A stretch of DNA of 64,000 nucleotides. Origin: Selaginella moellendorffii. Taxonomy: Eukaryota > Streptophyta > Lycopodiopsida > Selaginellales > Selaginellaceae. The notes under the pieces are model-generated. The model was not told where the DNA came from. It did no database searches and was given only the letters and a program-made list of their open reading frames with translations. Shown here piece by piece: positions 1 to 10,268 of the stretch. The stretch spans positions 363,470 to 427,469 of the forward strand of contig NW_003314290.1 of the NCBI RefSeq assembly GCF_000143415.4, written 5' to 3'. A program made the translations under genes and the position numbers. Numbering within the stretch: the stretch's first letter is position 1; every line of letters begins with the position of its first letter.

Positions 1-51
1 ACAAAAAATGATTGGAGAATGGCCTAAATCATAACATACCAAACAACCTCA

Positions 52-447
52 ATAGCATGAGGCCACATGCCATTATTCAAACATGCTATTGACACCCACG
101 TGAAATTTCGCATTCACAAAATTGGCATGAGCCCTCATGCCATTAGTGGTACCACTAATGGCATGAGGCCTCACGCTATCTTTGGCCCCTGCTAGCCTGT
201 TGCTATATTCCTTTTGCCTTGCTGCAACTATATATATTTTTGTGTGCGTAACTAGTCACCCATACAAAAATATATACAGTTGCAGCAAGGCAAAAGGAAT
301 ATGGCAATAGGCTAGCAGGGGCCAAAGATGGCATGAGGCCTCATGCTATCTTGATATACACACAGCTGCAGGCAAGTAAAAACATACATGACAATACGCT
401 AGCCATGAAATTGCAAGGGCCCAAGATGGCATGTGGCCTCATGCCAT
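52..447. repeat. Cluster of five 22-bp palindromic repeats
   Basis: Five near-copies of one palindrome lie at 52-73, 122-143, 158-179, 328-349 and 426-447. Each reads roughly ATGGCATGAGG followed by its reverse complement, with one or two substitutions. The spacer between 122 and 179 is itself palindromic: 134-167 is a perfect 34-bp palindrome centred on GGTACC. The same motif recurs along the next 9 kb and around the gene at 3078-8743. Function is unknown; it could be a protein-binding site, a hairpin-forming element or a miniature transposon remnant. Confidence 0.85.
158..349. repeat. Long inverted repeat (fold-back hairpin)
   Basis: Two arms of about 85-90 bp are near-perfect reverse complements separated by a loop of roughly 15-20 bp around 250-265. 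Each arm ends in a copy of the 22-bp palindrome. The arms share GGCCCCTGCTAGCCT and TTGCCTTGCTGCAACT with their complements. It resembles a fold-back MITE or a hairpin-RNA precursor. No flanking target duplication is obvious, so the mobile-element reading is only an inference. Confidence 0.8.
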
Positions 448-543
448 TTCTAAATGTGGTCCTAAGCCATTCCATGGTGAACATACCAGGAAGCACAAGT
501 GCCGAATATCAAGAGGAAGCGGTAGCCACACCAAAGACAGTGC

Positions 544-640
544 CGCTCGCAACACCGCAACTACTCGTAGCGCTACTCGCAACACCGCAACTGCTCGTAG
601 CGCCGCTCGCACAAACTGCCACTCGCATAAACTGCCGCTC
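544..640. repeat. 30-bp tandem repeat, about 2-3 units
   Basis: The unit starts AACACCGCAACT and ends in CGCTCGC, repeated with few changes and then decaying into CGCTCGCA-type repeats to about 675. It keeps several frames open by chance. No protein feature is recognisable, so it is not called as a gene. Confidence 0.7.
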
Positions 641-1045
641 GCAATGGCGCTCGCAATGCCGCAACCGCTCGTAGACGCATAAACCACAGCCCACAACGCC
701 GCTTACACAAGTAGCGCTCACTGCGCTCAGCGGAACCAAGAACACGGCGCACAAAAATGATAGACCTAGGAATGAGTTCGAGAATTCAAAAATAACACAC
801 GCTTGAACGTCACATCAAATCCTCTGACAAACCAGATCTTATGACTCCTCTGACAAATTTCAAACTGAGTAGCTTCTAGACTTTGCTGTCGGAGGTTGAA
901 CTTTGTCACATCATGTCCTTGCCTCGATCCAGCTGTGCCATGTCAGTGATTTGAACTTTGCCATGCCATGTCAGCGATCCGCGCCAAGATTATTCGCCGT
1001 GTAAAGGAATAATTATGCTGTGTGTGTACATCCATTTATGGCAAT

Positions 1046-1153
1046 ATAAGGCCACACGCCATTCAAAGAATAATGCTCGACATAAGGCCACACGCCATTC
1101 AAAGAATAATGCTCGACATAAGGCCACACGCCATTCAAAGAATAATGCTAGTC
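1046..1153. repeat. 36-bp tandem repeat, three units
   Basis: Three essentially identical 36-bp units start at 1046, 1082 and 1118. Each contains GGCCACACGCCATTC, one half of the 22-bp palindrome family. The units lie head to tail with no unique spacers, so this is a minisatellite built on the half-site and not a CRISPR array. Confidence 0.85.
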
Positions 1154-1185
1154 GAGCATTTTTTGGTGCATTTTTGGGTTCAAAA

Positions 1186-2443
1186 TTGCATGAGCCCACA
1201 CGCTATAAAGTTTATCTGTACCAAAAATAGAAACAGCTTTATTTACTTGGGAATTTAAGTGGTTGAGGCATTTTTAAACTTACAAACACATGCCCTACTT
1301 ACATTCCTTTGGTTGCTTAAAATTCAAAAATATTATAAACCTTTCTTTTTGCATTTTCAATGTTTTCAATTATGGTTTTTGATTTTCGTAGGACCAGCCT
1401 AGTAATCTATTTGCATCCCGTCATGTTTATAGCTAGCTTTCGTTTGTCCCCTTCGCTAGCCTGAGATACATCTGCTCAGCATCTGCCTCTTACAGCATTT
1501 GCCCAGAAAGGGCATCTTTCTTCACGCAGCATTTGCCACATGTTTAGGGTTTAGGGTTTAGGGTTTAGGGTTTAGCAATTCAGTAGCTTGATAAACATGC
1601 AAATACAGAACTTGATGCAAAATCCTTTGATATGTCACAATGCCCCTAGGACCATAAACACATTTCAATAGAGAGGGTCCTTTCATTTCATAACTCCTTA
1701 CGTAGATCTTGGTGAAACCAGAGTTAGTGAAGTTAGTTTCTTGTGATCCCGCATCTGATTGTGATGTCCCTTTGCAGTTTCGATGGAAAGGTCAATGCAC
1801 ACCAAACTGTAAAATCTTGGAGCAAAATAACGGTCGGATCTATGGCAAATGCCCCTGAAACATTGTAAGGCTCGTGTGGTCTCATGTGGTGTCCGATCGA
1901 GATGCTTCTTTGCAGGGTCATCAAGAAAGACATTGTATACCATTCTGTAAAATCTAGTTGCGATCTAACGGTTGGATCTCCAGAAAACTCAAAAACATCT
2001 CGCGCGTGTCAGAATATCCTAGGAATATACTCCTATGTGCCCCTGAAAATGGCATGCGGCCCCACGCCATTCAAGAGATAACGCCAGATGACGCCGATAA
2101 TTTTTTGGTGCATTTTTTGGGTTCAAAATTGCATGAGCCCACACGCTATAAAGTTTATCTTTGCCAAATAAAGAAAAGTTTATCTGTGTCATGTGAGGTA
2201 GTTACAGTCCTTTGTGCTCGGCATCTGCCTCTTGCAGCATTTGCACTGAAAGGGAATTTTTCTCCATTCAGCATTTGGCCCTAAAAATGGCATGCGCCCA
2301 CACGCCATTCAAGGAATAACGCCACAGGACGCCTGGATTTTTGGGTTTAAAATGTTTAGGGTTTTTTGGGTTTTTTCAAAATATTTTGGGTCCAACGTTT
2401 TTTGGGTTTCTTTGGTTCAAAATTGCATGAGCCCACACGCTAT
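1186..2443. repeat. Dispersed variant palindromes upstream of the ParB-like gene
   Basis: Three copies of a variant starting TTGCATGAGCCCACACG lie at 1186-1207, 2129-2150 and 2422-2443. Two copies closer to the main consensus lie at 2049-2070 and 2287-2308. The first variant copies share flanks (TTTTTTGGTGCATTTTT before, AAAGTTTATCT after), so a larger unit of 70 bp or more was duplicated, not only the palindrome. No gene is recognisable between 676 and 3077. Confidence 0.75.
1543..1575 (+). repeat. Interstitial plant telomere-type repeat (TTTAGGG)n
   Basis: Four full TTTAGGG units plus a partial fifth lie in a non-coding stretch. This is the plant-type telomere repeat. It is far too short to be a chromosome end and is probably an interstitial tract or telo-box. 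Confidence 0.85.
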
Positions 2444-2618
2444 AATATTGATTTGAGAGAAAAATAGAAACAGATAGAATTTCTTTATTTAGCTGAACAT
2501 CTGCCATTTTTGGAAATACAAGATGCTTTGGAATATCCAATCATGCATGGTATAAATATAGCGAGGGTATTAAATGATATCCCAATCATGATCTTTCTTT
2601 TGGATTTCGCGTGCATGC

Positions 2619-2730
2619 AGTCCGAGGAATGATGACGTTGCGGATTTCTTTTGGATTTTGCGTGCTTGCATGCGCGTGGCAATCCAGAAATTAATGGTGG
2701 CGCCCAAGTCCGAGGAATGATGACGTGGCG
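2619..2730 (+). promoter_or_regulatory. Duplicated ACGT-core motif upstream of the ParB-like gene
   Basis: A stretch of about 22 bp, AGTCCGAGGAATGATGACGT, occurs at 2619-2638 and again from 2707. The second copy continues into TGACGTGGCGG, an ACGT-core G-box/as-1-like sequence. It lies 350-460 bp before the predicted start codon. ACGT cores bind plant bZIP factors, but a promoter role here is inferred only from position and duplication. Confidence 0.35.
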
Positions 2731-2794
2731 GGATTACCAACCGTTGTGACATTTCGCGCGTGTGAGGTTAGGTTTTGCATTTTGCTTTGTACTC

Positions 2795-2945
2795 GCGCTC
2801 GCATCACACTCGCGCTCCCGCTCGCATCGCGCTCCCACTCGCGATCACGCTCACTTCTCTACAGGTTTCTCGTGTGCATCGGCGTCCACTCGCGCTTGCA
2901 TCACACTCGCGCTCGCATCGCGCTCGTGTGCATCGGCGTCCACTT
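2795..2945. repeat. CTCGC-rich simple repeats
   Basis: The stretch is made of repeated CTCGCGCTCGCATCA-type units, and GTGTGCATCGGCGTCCACT occurs twice. It lies just upstream of the first predicted exon of the ParB-like gene, where a 5' UTR would be expected. No coding signal is recognised. Confidence 0.6.
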
Positions 2946-3077
2946 CAAGACACACCCAGTTTGTAACTTCGCCGCCAACTCCGCCGCCCACTCCGCCACC
3001 CACACGCAGCCCACTTGGCGTCCCGGGAGATTTCAGCACCACTCTCCAACTGTAAGTGGTAGAGTAGCCTTGCTGCT

Positions 3078-6000
3078 ATGATCCGCTGCACACACAGTGC
3101 ACATTCGCCAGCGAGTTCGGCCTCGATTGTCACGGCCTCCATTCAGCTTCAAATGGTAAGTCTTTTAGACCAAGTAGAAAATGGCATGAGGCCACATGCC
3201 ATTCAGTAGCAACATTGGCATGCACCGATTGGGCTCTCGAGTGCAGTCCGGTTACAGATGGCGTGTAGCCTCACGCCATCTTAGGATGCAGCCTCAAGAC
3301 ATCTGATGCAGTGGTGAATGGCGTGTGGCCTCACGTTATTTCCAGCTGCTAGCTTTTCATCTGTCAGCTCTAATTGTTGTGCATTTCTGAACAGGCGAGG
3401 AATTGCGTTCTTCTTCCAGCCACTGTCAATGTGGATGCAGAGAAGGGGGAGGAGCTCACCAGTTGGACTTTCGGGATGGAAGGCGAGGATCTGATGCTGT
3501 ACAACACAGATGGTGGGAGAAAAGAATGCATGGGGATCCTCATCCAAGTGACAGACACTCCATGCAGTTCCATGCAAGAATATGGACTGGCACTTGTGGT
3601 AGAGACAGCGTCCGCCTTCAAGATCCACCTTGCACATCCTAGCGGCTTTCCGGAGGGGGGCAGCGGCTATGAGGAATTCCTAGAGGGAGCTAGGGAGAGG
3701 TTGTCCAGGAGGCCCACAATTTCAAAGACGCTGCGGGTCTATGAAGATCACATGGAATCCACGGACCTCACCTACGGCGATGTTCAAAAACTATATTCCA
3801 ACATTGAGCCGTTGAGAGTGCCTCCAGTTTGCGAAGCGAAGGGGAAGGGGGTCGATCTGGAAACTACCCCGAAGCAGAAAAGGGTGGTCAAGCTCAAGCC
3901 GACGTCCGACTCTGCTGCTCCAAAAAAGAAGCTACTCGGTGATGCCATTGCCTCGGGTTCGAACACTACACCCACCAAAAAGAAGAGCCGCAAAGAGCAG
4001 AAAGAGCAAGAAGAGGCAACAAAAATCGTCGCAGATAATAGTACTTGTTACTATTCCAACAAAGTATATACAATCGACGTGAGCCGTATCGAGATCCAAA
4101 GCAAATACAACCACAGGCTAGTATCTGATGAGTGGGTGGAGAAACTGAAGCAGAAGATGCTGGCAAGTCCAGTAACACCCGACATCGCAGACGTGATCCC
4201 CTACTACCGAACAATGAAGGGCGAGACGAGGTTTCCAGACTTGATCAATAGGAAGGTGTTGGACGATCAGAACATCCGGTTCTATGCCGTCTCCGGGCAG
4301 CATTCTAGCTTGGCGATGCAACAGATAGTTGTGGATATTATGGTGGGCGAGGAGGTGAAGAAAGTCTTCAAGACAAGAGTTGTCCACCTGATAAAAGGCA
4401 ACTCGCCCCTCCGATCTATCATATACATCTCCCACGCGCAGAATGTCAAGCAAGAAACGTGCTACAAATCGGGTCTGCATGAGACATTGGCACGAACACG
4501 GAAGCTCTGGGTTCAACTGAAGGAGCCACAAAAACCAGGACAAGGACGTGCACTAGCAACTAGCGCCTGGCAGGTAAGCCTCGTTGCATGTGGCATAGCA
4601 TGTGGCCTCACGCCATTTCCATTGCAGGAATTCTCGAGTCTTCTCTCGAAAACACTGGGGGTCAATGACACACTCAGCATCCATAACATTCTACTCGTGA
4701 CAAAAGTTGTTTTTGACAAATGGGTAGATGTGCTGAGGAGGTACCATGACGGGGAGTTGCTAAACTCAATGGGTGTGGAGGACAACCGGAAGCCCAATGA
4801 TTTGAAGCTCAACGCCTTGCGTTTCTCGCGGTCTCTAGACGACGACGACCTTCTGACAATGGCTAATGCTCTTCTACGTGGTGAGGTAGTCTTCAACAAG
4901 ACCAAAATGACTCCCGGCCATATTGTGACATACGAGGACTTGTGCACGACTCTGAGAGCTCGTGCGCTATTGAAGGATTGGATCTTCGAGCAAGTGGCCG
5001 TGGCGAGGGTGAGCATCGACACCACGCAAGAGATGATGGAAGAGCTGGACTTGTCAAATGAAGACATCGACGAGTACGTGAAGGGGGCCCCCAAGTTCAT
5101 CGATCTGCTGCGGGATGCCACGAAAAGTAAAGCTGAGAAGTTGGATCAGTATCCAAATTTCATTAAGAGGGATGTCGACCGCCGGCTTCAGAAACAGCTC
5201 GACCCCGCAGCAGAGGCCTATCGAGAACCTTACCGGGTATACGTGAATTCGGATGAGGATCAAAGGTGGAGGAGCATCGTTTCCCGCGGAGATGAGCAGG
5301 TCAAGAACATCTTTTGTGTGATGGACTTCACAAACGAGGAGATCACTCATGCAGACGAAGTCAGCTCCATCATTGACTTAATGGTGGGACTTGCGGAGGT
5401 GGAATCTTCAGTCCACTATATGATCTACGACTCCAAATCCTATCACAAGTTCTGGAAGGCCTTGAACGAGGTGAAGGCTCGGTTGAAAGGCAAGGAGATG
5501 CGGGAGATCCATGGGATAATGGCTAAGAAGAAGATACCGACGAATGTCCGCATCTTCACACTCGCCCTTGTTATTGGTCCTGCAGCAGAGTGGGACTGGA
5601 GTGACTTCCCAGCTTCGTTCAACAAAGCCGATCGAATTGATCTGAGGGAGGTCAATTTACCTGTGCCTGAGGAACTGAAGACGGCTATGGAGCTTTTGAA
5701 TCCAAAGAAAGCTCCAGGTGCAGCATGGGAAATGCTCAGCTGGGTCTTCAACGCAATAGCGGGTGACTCCAAGGGCAAATGCGTTGTCGAGTACAACTGC
5801 GGCGGACTATTCTTTCGAGCCGCACTACTCAAGGGTGTCCCGTGTGTTGCGGTGACAAACTCCATTGAAGAGGTGACTTCAATGGAGCATATAATTACAG
5901 TTGCCAAAGAAAAACAGTATCTTCTCTACGAACCTGGTGAGTACGCACTTTAAGTTTAAATGTTATCTCACAAGCTCTGTATGCAGGAGCGTGGCCACCC

Positions 6001-8743
6001 CCAGATGCTGAAACGGTGTTAACAGCTACTGATGTTAGGCCGAGGTCACAACCTGCACAAGGTAAGGTCACGTGAGGCCTCACACCATTTTGATTATAGA
6101 TCGTTGTGAATATTCAGACACGAGGACTGAAAAGCGCACTAGTGGCGCGTCGAAGAAGGACAAACAGACAAGCAACAGGAAAAAAGGAGGTACAAATTAT
6201 ATTTGCAATGGCGTGTGGTCTCATGCCATTCCTTGCAGGAGACACTTCTTCAAAGGCAAAACAGGCAAGCACCAGCCAAGCTCAAACTGACAGTGGTCAT
6301 AAAAAGCGAAAGCACGTTGGACAGTCGTCGGGATCAGAGGCGTTTGATTCGAAAAGGAAGAAGGGCAACGAAAAGATGATAGGTAATGCCTCGCAGTTAT
6401 AGCGTGTGTGCTCATGCCATTCATTGCAGATCAAGGGCTGAGTGAAAGGAGCCAGTCACCACCTTCTGACTCAGATTCCTATGGCGGACTCCCCTTCCCC
6501 AATCTCAATGGAGAGGTACAATGGATGAGGGATGCTTTTCAAGTCAGGGCCACGTTTTTCTCATCTCGTCATCTTCGAAGGGTGCAAGAACATGCAGAAA
6601 CCATATTAAGACAGTCGGGTGAGGATACGGTCCTAGGTCACGCACTAAAACAGGCTATGGATGTCTTGTATTTTGAGATGGAGACTCGGCCAGATGATTT
6701 TCCCAAGATGGTCCTGGAAAAACAAGCCATCCAGCCTGAGCAGCCTATGGAAGAAATGCAAGAGGGGGATGAGGAGCCAGAGAAAGATAATGAGCAGGAA
6801 GAGCAGAAGGACGAAGAGGAGGACGAAGAAGAGGAGGATGAAGAAGAGGAGGACGAAGAGGACTTGGATGGTCCTCACAATGGTGACGATCACAATAACG
6901 ACGATGACGATGATGACGACGATGGCCAGCTTAAGGTGGCCAAAGAGCAGCGGAGGAAGGTCATACAAGACAAACCATCAGGTAAATAATAGTACATCCA
7001 TTCCTAACCTTTTACCATTTCTAACATTGTCCATGTAGGTCGCAGAAGAAATGGTAAGTAGAGATTATTCAGTTGAATTAAGATACAAACTCTAGCCTTT
7101 AGTGTCGAGGAAGGATAGTGCCAAGCAAGGGTCGAAACGTATGTCCAATCCTTCAGAATCAGCAGTGCGCCCAAGTGATATCGGTCCTAGTTCCTCAATA
7201 GCAGTTGATGGTAAATACAGTATAGTCGATTCAATGTGCTAATGAGTTTGTTTTTAGTAGCACGGGAGGATACCATCTCAATCGAAGGGAGATATTTGGA
7301 CATGCATATGGATCCGCCAGTGGACTCTACTTGCCTACAAGAGTCATCAGAGCTGGTGGAGGCTACTATCCATATCAACGCCAAGCAAGCTGACCACGCT
7401 CCACTTGATGCTGCCCATACCACTGAGTCAATCTTGTCCACGTATCCAACTGACGGTGACCAGGCGCCATTGGACCCGCATGAGGCCGCCCCAGCCGCCG
7501 AGCCGGTCGTATCCTCATTTCCAACGTGTGCCCAATCGTCTGACTACGCGCCGTTGGAACCTCCCTACACCGCCCCTGCTGCCTGTTTGGTCATGTCCAC
7601 TTTGCCAACGGAGGCACCAGCTGAAATGGCGTGTGATCACACGCCATCGGAACCACCCCATGCCACTGTTGAGCCAGTTGTACCAGAGTCTACAGCTGAA
7701 ATGGCATGTGCCCACACGCCATCGGATGCGATTGACCCCACATTGCAGAGGAGAGTATTTCCGCCCTTCACGTTTCCTCGACCAAAACCCTCTGAACGAC
7801 CATCGGGAGCACCATCCGCTAATATTGTAGATGGTAAAATTGACTTGTACCATTTTTTATGCTGACGCATTTCATTTCAGAGTCACGGCGAAAGTACTGT
7901 ATCGTTTTTGATCTGAACGGTGTCCTTTTCTCCCATGAGCGTGGCTCGTCCTCGAATGTCACTGCACCCTCCAAAGCCTGCGGTCGCAAGTTAGTCAAAA
8001 GAGACAGATTCACATTAATCACACGGGAGAAACTGCAGGATCTAATAATGACCATGCGACACTTAAAACAGAGGGCCGGGTTCAATTTGCAATTGGGAGT
8101 TTGGACATCCATGATGCGCCACAATGCATTAACGTTGCTACAGATGATGCACGATCAGACGCGAGTAATATTACCATTTGACTTTCTCCTAACGCAGGAG
8201 GATTGCTTGACTATGGTCCATGTGAGGGGTAGCAAGCCCATCTTCGTCAAGGCAGAGGCTGTAGTGATGAACCGGACTGCTAGGTCAAGTGAAATCCTCA
8301 TCATCGATGACTCGCCGATTAAAACTGCAGCGAACACGCACACATATACAGTGCACCCCATCTCTTGCAGTATGGAAACTAGGGAGAAGAAACCGTATGT
8401 TCTGGGGGACCTTGCAAAACGGCTTGAAGCGATGGTGATAGAGAACCGGCCAGTCCAGGAGGTGGCTGCAGAAATCAACCAAATGGCAGATGGAACGGTA
8501 TATCAGAAGCTATTTGATCGGACAGACACCAGTCATCATTTATGGCATGTATATTGTCTAGCCAAGCACTATCCGCATCTCCATAATCTGCTCAACCGGA
8601 TGGGTTCTTCGACCACTGAACATGAGCGTGGACGTATTAGAGAAGAGATGGCATTACTATTGGGTTTAAATCCTGATAGTGTGGAGAGTGATGAAATTCC
8701 AAGATTATTGTATAGGTGTTGGAGGCAAAAAATAACAGTCTGA
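3078..8743 (+). CDS. ParB-like domain / acidic linker / FCP1-like HAD domain fusion protein (11 exons)
   Basis: Exon model: 3078-3155, 3395-4573, 4628-5936, 5987-6061, 6100-6189, 6239-6382, 6430-6981, 7039-7053, 7103-7210, 7258-7833, 7881-8743. Every junction is GT-AG and the frame stays open to a single stop, giving about 1,662 aa. Nine of the ten introns are 38-57 nt; the first is 239 nt. Residues about 250-350 look like a ParB/sulfiredoxin-superfamily N-terminal domain: YNHRLVSDEWVEKL, then a box-II-like VSGQHSSLA near 325-333. Basic NLS-like runs (KKKSRKEQ, KKRKHVG) and a long Glu/Asp tract (about 1070-1130) follow. Exon 10 encodes Pro-rich repeats containing APL(D/E). Residues about 1376-1560 are HAD of FCP1/NLI type: DLNGVL (D1386), WTS (T1451), FVKAE (K1499), IIDDSP (D1518-D1519). 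The second Asp of motif I is Asn, so phosphatase activity is uncertain. A nuclear role is inferred. Exon 1 and its ATG are the weakest part. The combination of domains is not one I recognise. Confidence 0.78.
3181..3339. repeat. Three 22-bp palindromes in intron 1
   Basis: Copies at 3181-3202, 3258-3279 and 3318-3339 all lie inside the predicted 239-nt first intron of the ParB-like gene. The third ends CACGTTAT and is the least symmetric. Without these copies the intron would be nearer the size of the others. Confidence 0.8.
4595..4616. repeat. 22-bp palindrome inside intron 2
   Basis: The copy fills most of the 54-nt intron 4574-4627. The intron has no stop in frame, so unspliced RNA would add 18 residues without breaking the protein. 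The splice reading rests on CAG/GTAAGC at the donor and TTGCAG/GAA at the acceptor. Confidence 0.8.
6072..6420. repeat. Palindromes inside introns 4, 5 and 6
   Basis: Intron 6062-6099 (38 nt) holds the perfect 12-bp core GTGAGGCCTCAC at 6072-6083. Intron 6190-6238 holds a full copy at 6208-6229, and intron 6383-6429 holds one at 6399-6420. Three consecutive introns therefore consist mainly of splice signals plus one palindrome. In RNA each would form a hairpin bringing the splice sites together. Confidence 0.8.
7626..7722. repeat. Two palindromes inside coding exon 10
   Basis: 7626-7647 is a perfect 22-bp palindrome; 7701-7722 is a close copy. Both are preceded by GCTGAA and followed by CGGA, and both encode the peptide pattern EMACxHTPS. 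They arose either by duplication within the exon or as coding copies of the family seen in the introns. Confidence 0.85.
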
Positions 8744-8777
8744 GATGGCATGTATTTATTTAAAAATGTAACTTATT

Positions 8778-8799
8778 ATGGCATGGGGTTCCATGCCAT
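8778..8799. repeat. 22-bp palindrome just after the gene
   Basis: ATGGCATGGGGTTCCATGC starts a symmetric copy 35 bp after the stop codon, probably in the 3' UTR. A last decayed copy, ATGGCATGTGCCTCAATGC, starts at 9069. I see no member of the family beyond this point. Confidence 0.75.
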
Positions 8800-10268
8800 T
8801 GTATTAATATTAAAAGACAATTCTTTGAGAGGATTTGCATTATACTAGAAGTGTTACAGCATGTTATTGGAAGTCTGCGAAGTTGTTTTATTAATAAGGG
8901 GAAAGTAAAGATTGAATGGGGACTTGGGCTCCACCTAGACTCGGAGCAACTGAGCCAATATTAAAAGGATAGAAAGAAATTGGACGACGATGACAAGGAG
9001 AAGAGAGAGGTGAAGCAGTGGCAGGGGGAGGAGAAGTGATTGAGTAGACATTTCCTTGTTTAAAATAAAATGGCATGTGCCTCAATGCAATTGAATTTTG
9101 TTATATTTATATACTATATAAAGGTTTGGAAACCTTATTTTACAAGTGGGATAATGACAATTCCCACTTTAACGAAATAGAGCTTAGAAGAACCAACTCT
9201 CTCTTTTATAAGCAACAAGCTTATATCAATGGTTTTTTTTTTTTTCCAAACAATTATATGGCCTTATATAGAATATTATTTCAAATTTAATAACTTTGAA
9301 ATTTTCATAAAACTGAATTTATTAGCTAGAAAGCACAGAGTACAAATTTAAAGAAGTGAAAAGAATACTTTTTCTATAAACATCTTATTTTATATTCTAA
9401 TAAACATCCTTGTTATTGCATATAGTTAATATTTAAATTGTTAGAACAAGAAGTGTCCTTTAGAACATTTTTATCTATATAATATGTAGAGAGTTGTGAA
9501 CTTATTAGGTTTTCCATAACTATAATATTTTAAAATTTATAATATTTGTATTAAATTAAAATTGAAAATTGAGCTCAACTCATAAACTCAACTTTTCAGC
9601 TTGTGAGCTCAAAAATATCTTATCCAACCTACGCAACCATTATCCCTACTTTGTCACACTTCGGAGTTTAATGATATATTTACAAGCATTTTGCTTGGTA
9701 GTCAATGATATCTTTAAGTAATTTTTTATAAGTTGTTTAGCATGTTATCTGCAATTTTGGTAGTTAAGCTTTATCATTAAGTTTTTTTTTTATGATACAC
9801 TTACTATTGAATTTTGTTAGATGGTTAATCCTATGACTTTATACTCTAATGATCTTAGTGGTTCCTACTCTATATTGGTTTATCGGATGATAACTTAATT
9901 GGAATACTTTTGTATTCTAATATAAAACTTTTTCACTAATAATTTATTCTTTAAGATATCATTATTTTTAACTTTGATATTGTCCATCTATTGATCTTTA
10001 GGTTTGTGTTAGTATAGGCAAATTAGCTTTAACACTTTATATGCATAATGAAATCTTTAGTTATGGAATAGTTATTGTAGATTGGGCACATCATTTGTCT
10101 CTTTTTCAATGTTTTTTATTCCATTGAAAAAGGTGTGACCATGTAAACAACTTTAATTGCTTGTTTACAATAATCTATCTAAACTTTATCAACCAAGTTT
10201 AGTTTATTTGTTCATAAGGGATGAGCTCTCTGACTTTTCTTCTATACCACCTATAAATAGGGGCATAT
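8800..10268. other. AT-rich intergenic spacer
   Basis: Long AT-rich DNA with no ORF of interest, no recognisable transposon protein and no RNA gene. The first part is probably the 3' UTR of the ParB-like gene. Parts may be heavily decayed transposon sequence, but nothing supports a specific call. Confidence 0.6.

Noticed and set aside
333-696. Overlapping ORFs of 80-113 residues
   Set aside because: They follow tandem repeats and palindromes in several frames, with no domain and no splice support.
1046-1153. CRISPR-like array
   Set aside because: Units are contiguous and identical with no unique spacers, and the DNA is eukaryotic.
3374-3394. TTG-started ORF as the real start of the ParB-like gene
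   Set aside because: No ATG there. The sequence TTTCTGAACAG just before 3395 is a splice acceptor, and an in-frame upstream exon with GTAAGT donor exists at 3078-3155.
4118-5907. Minus-strand ORFs opposite the ParB-like gene
   Set aside because: Shadows of the coding plus strand; no domain or splice support.
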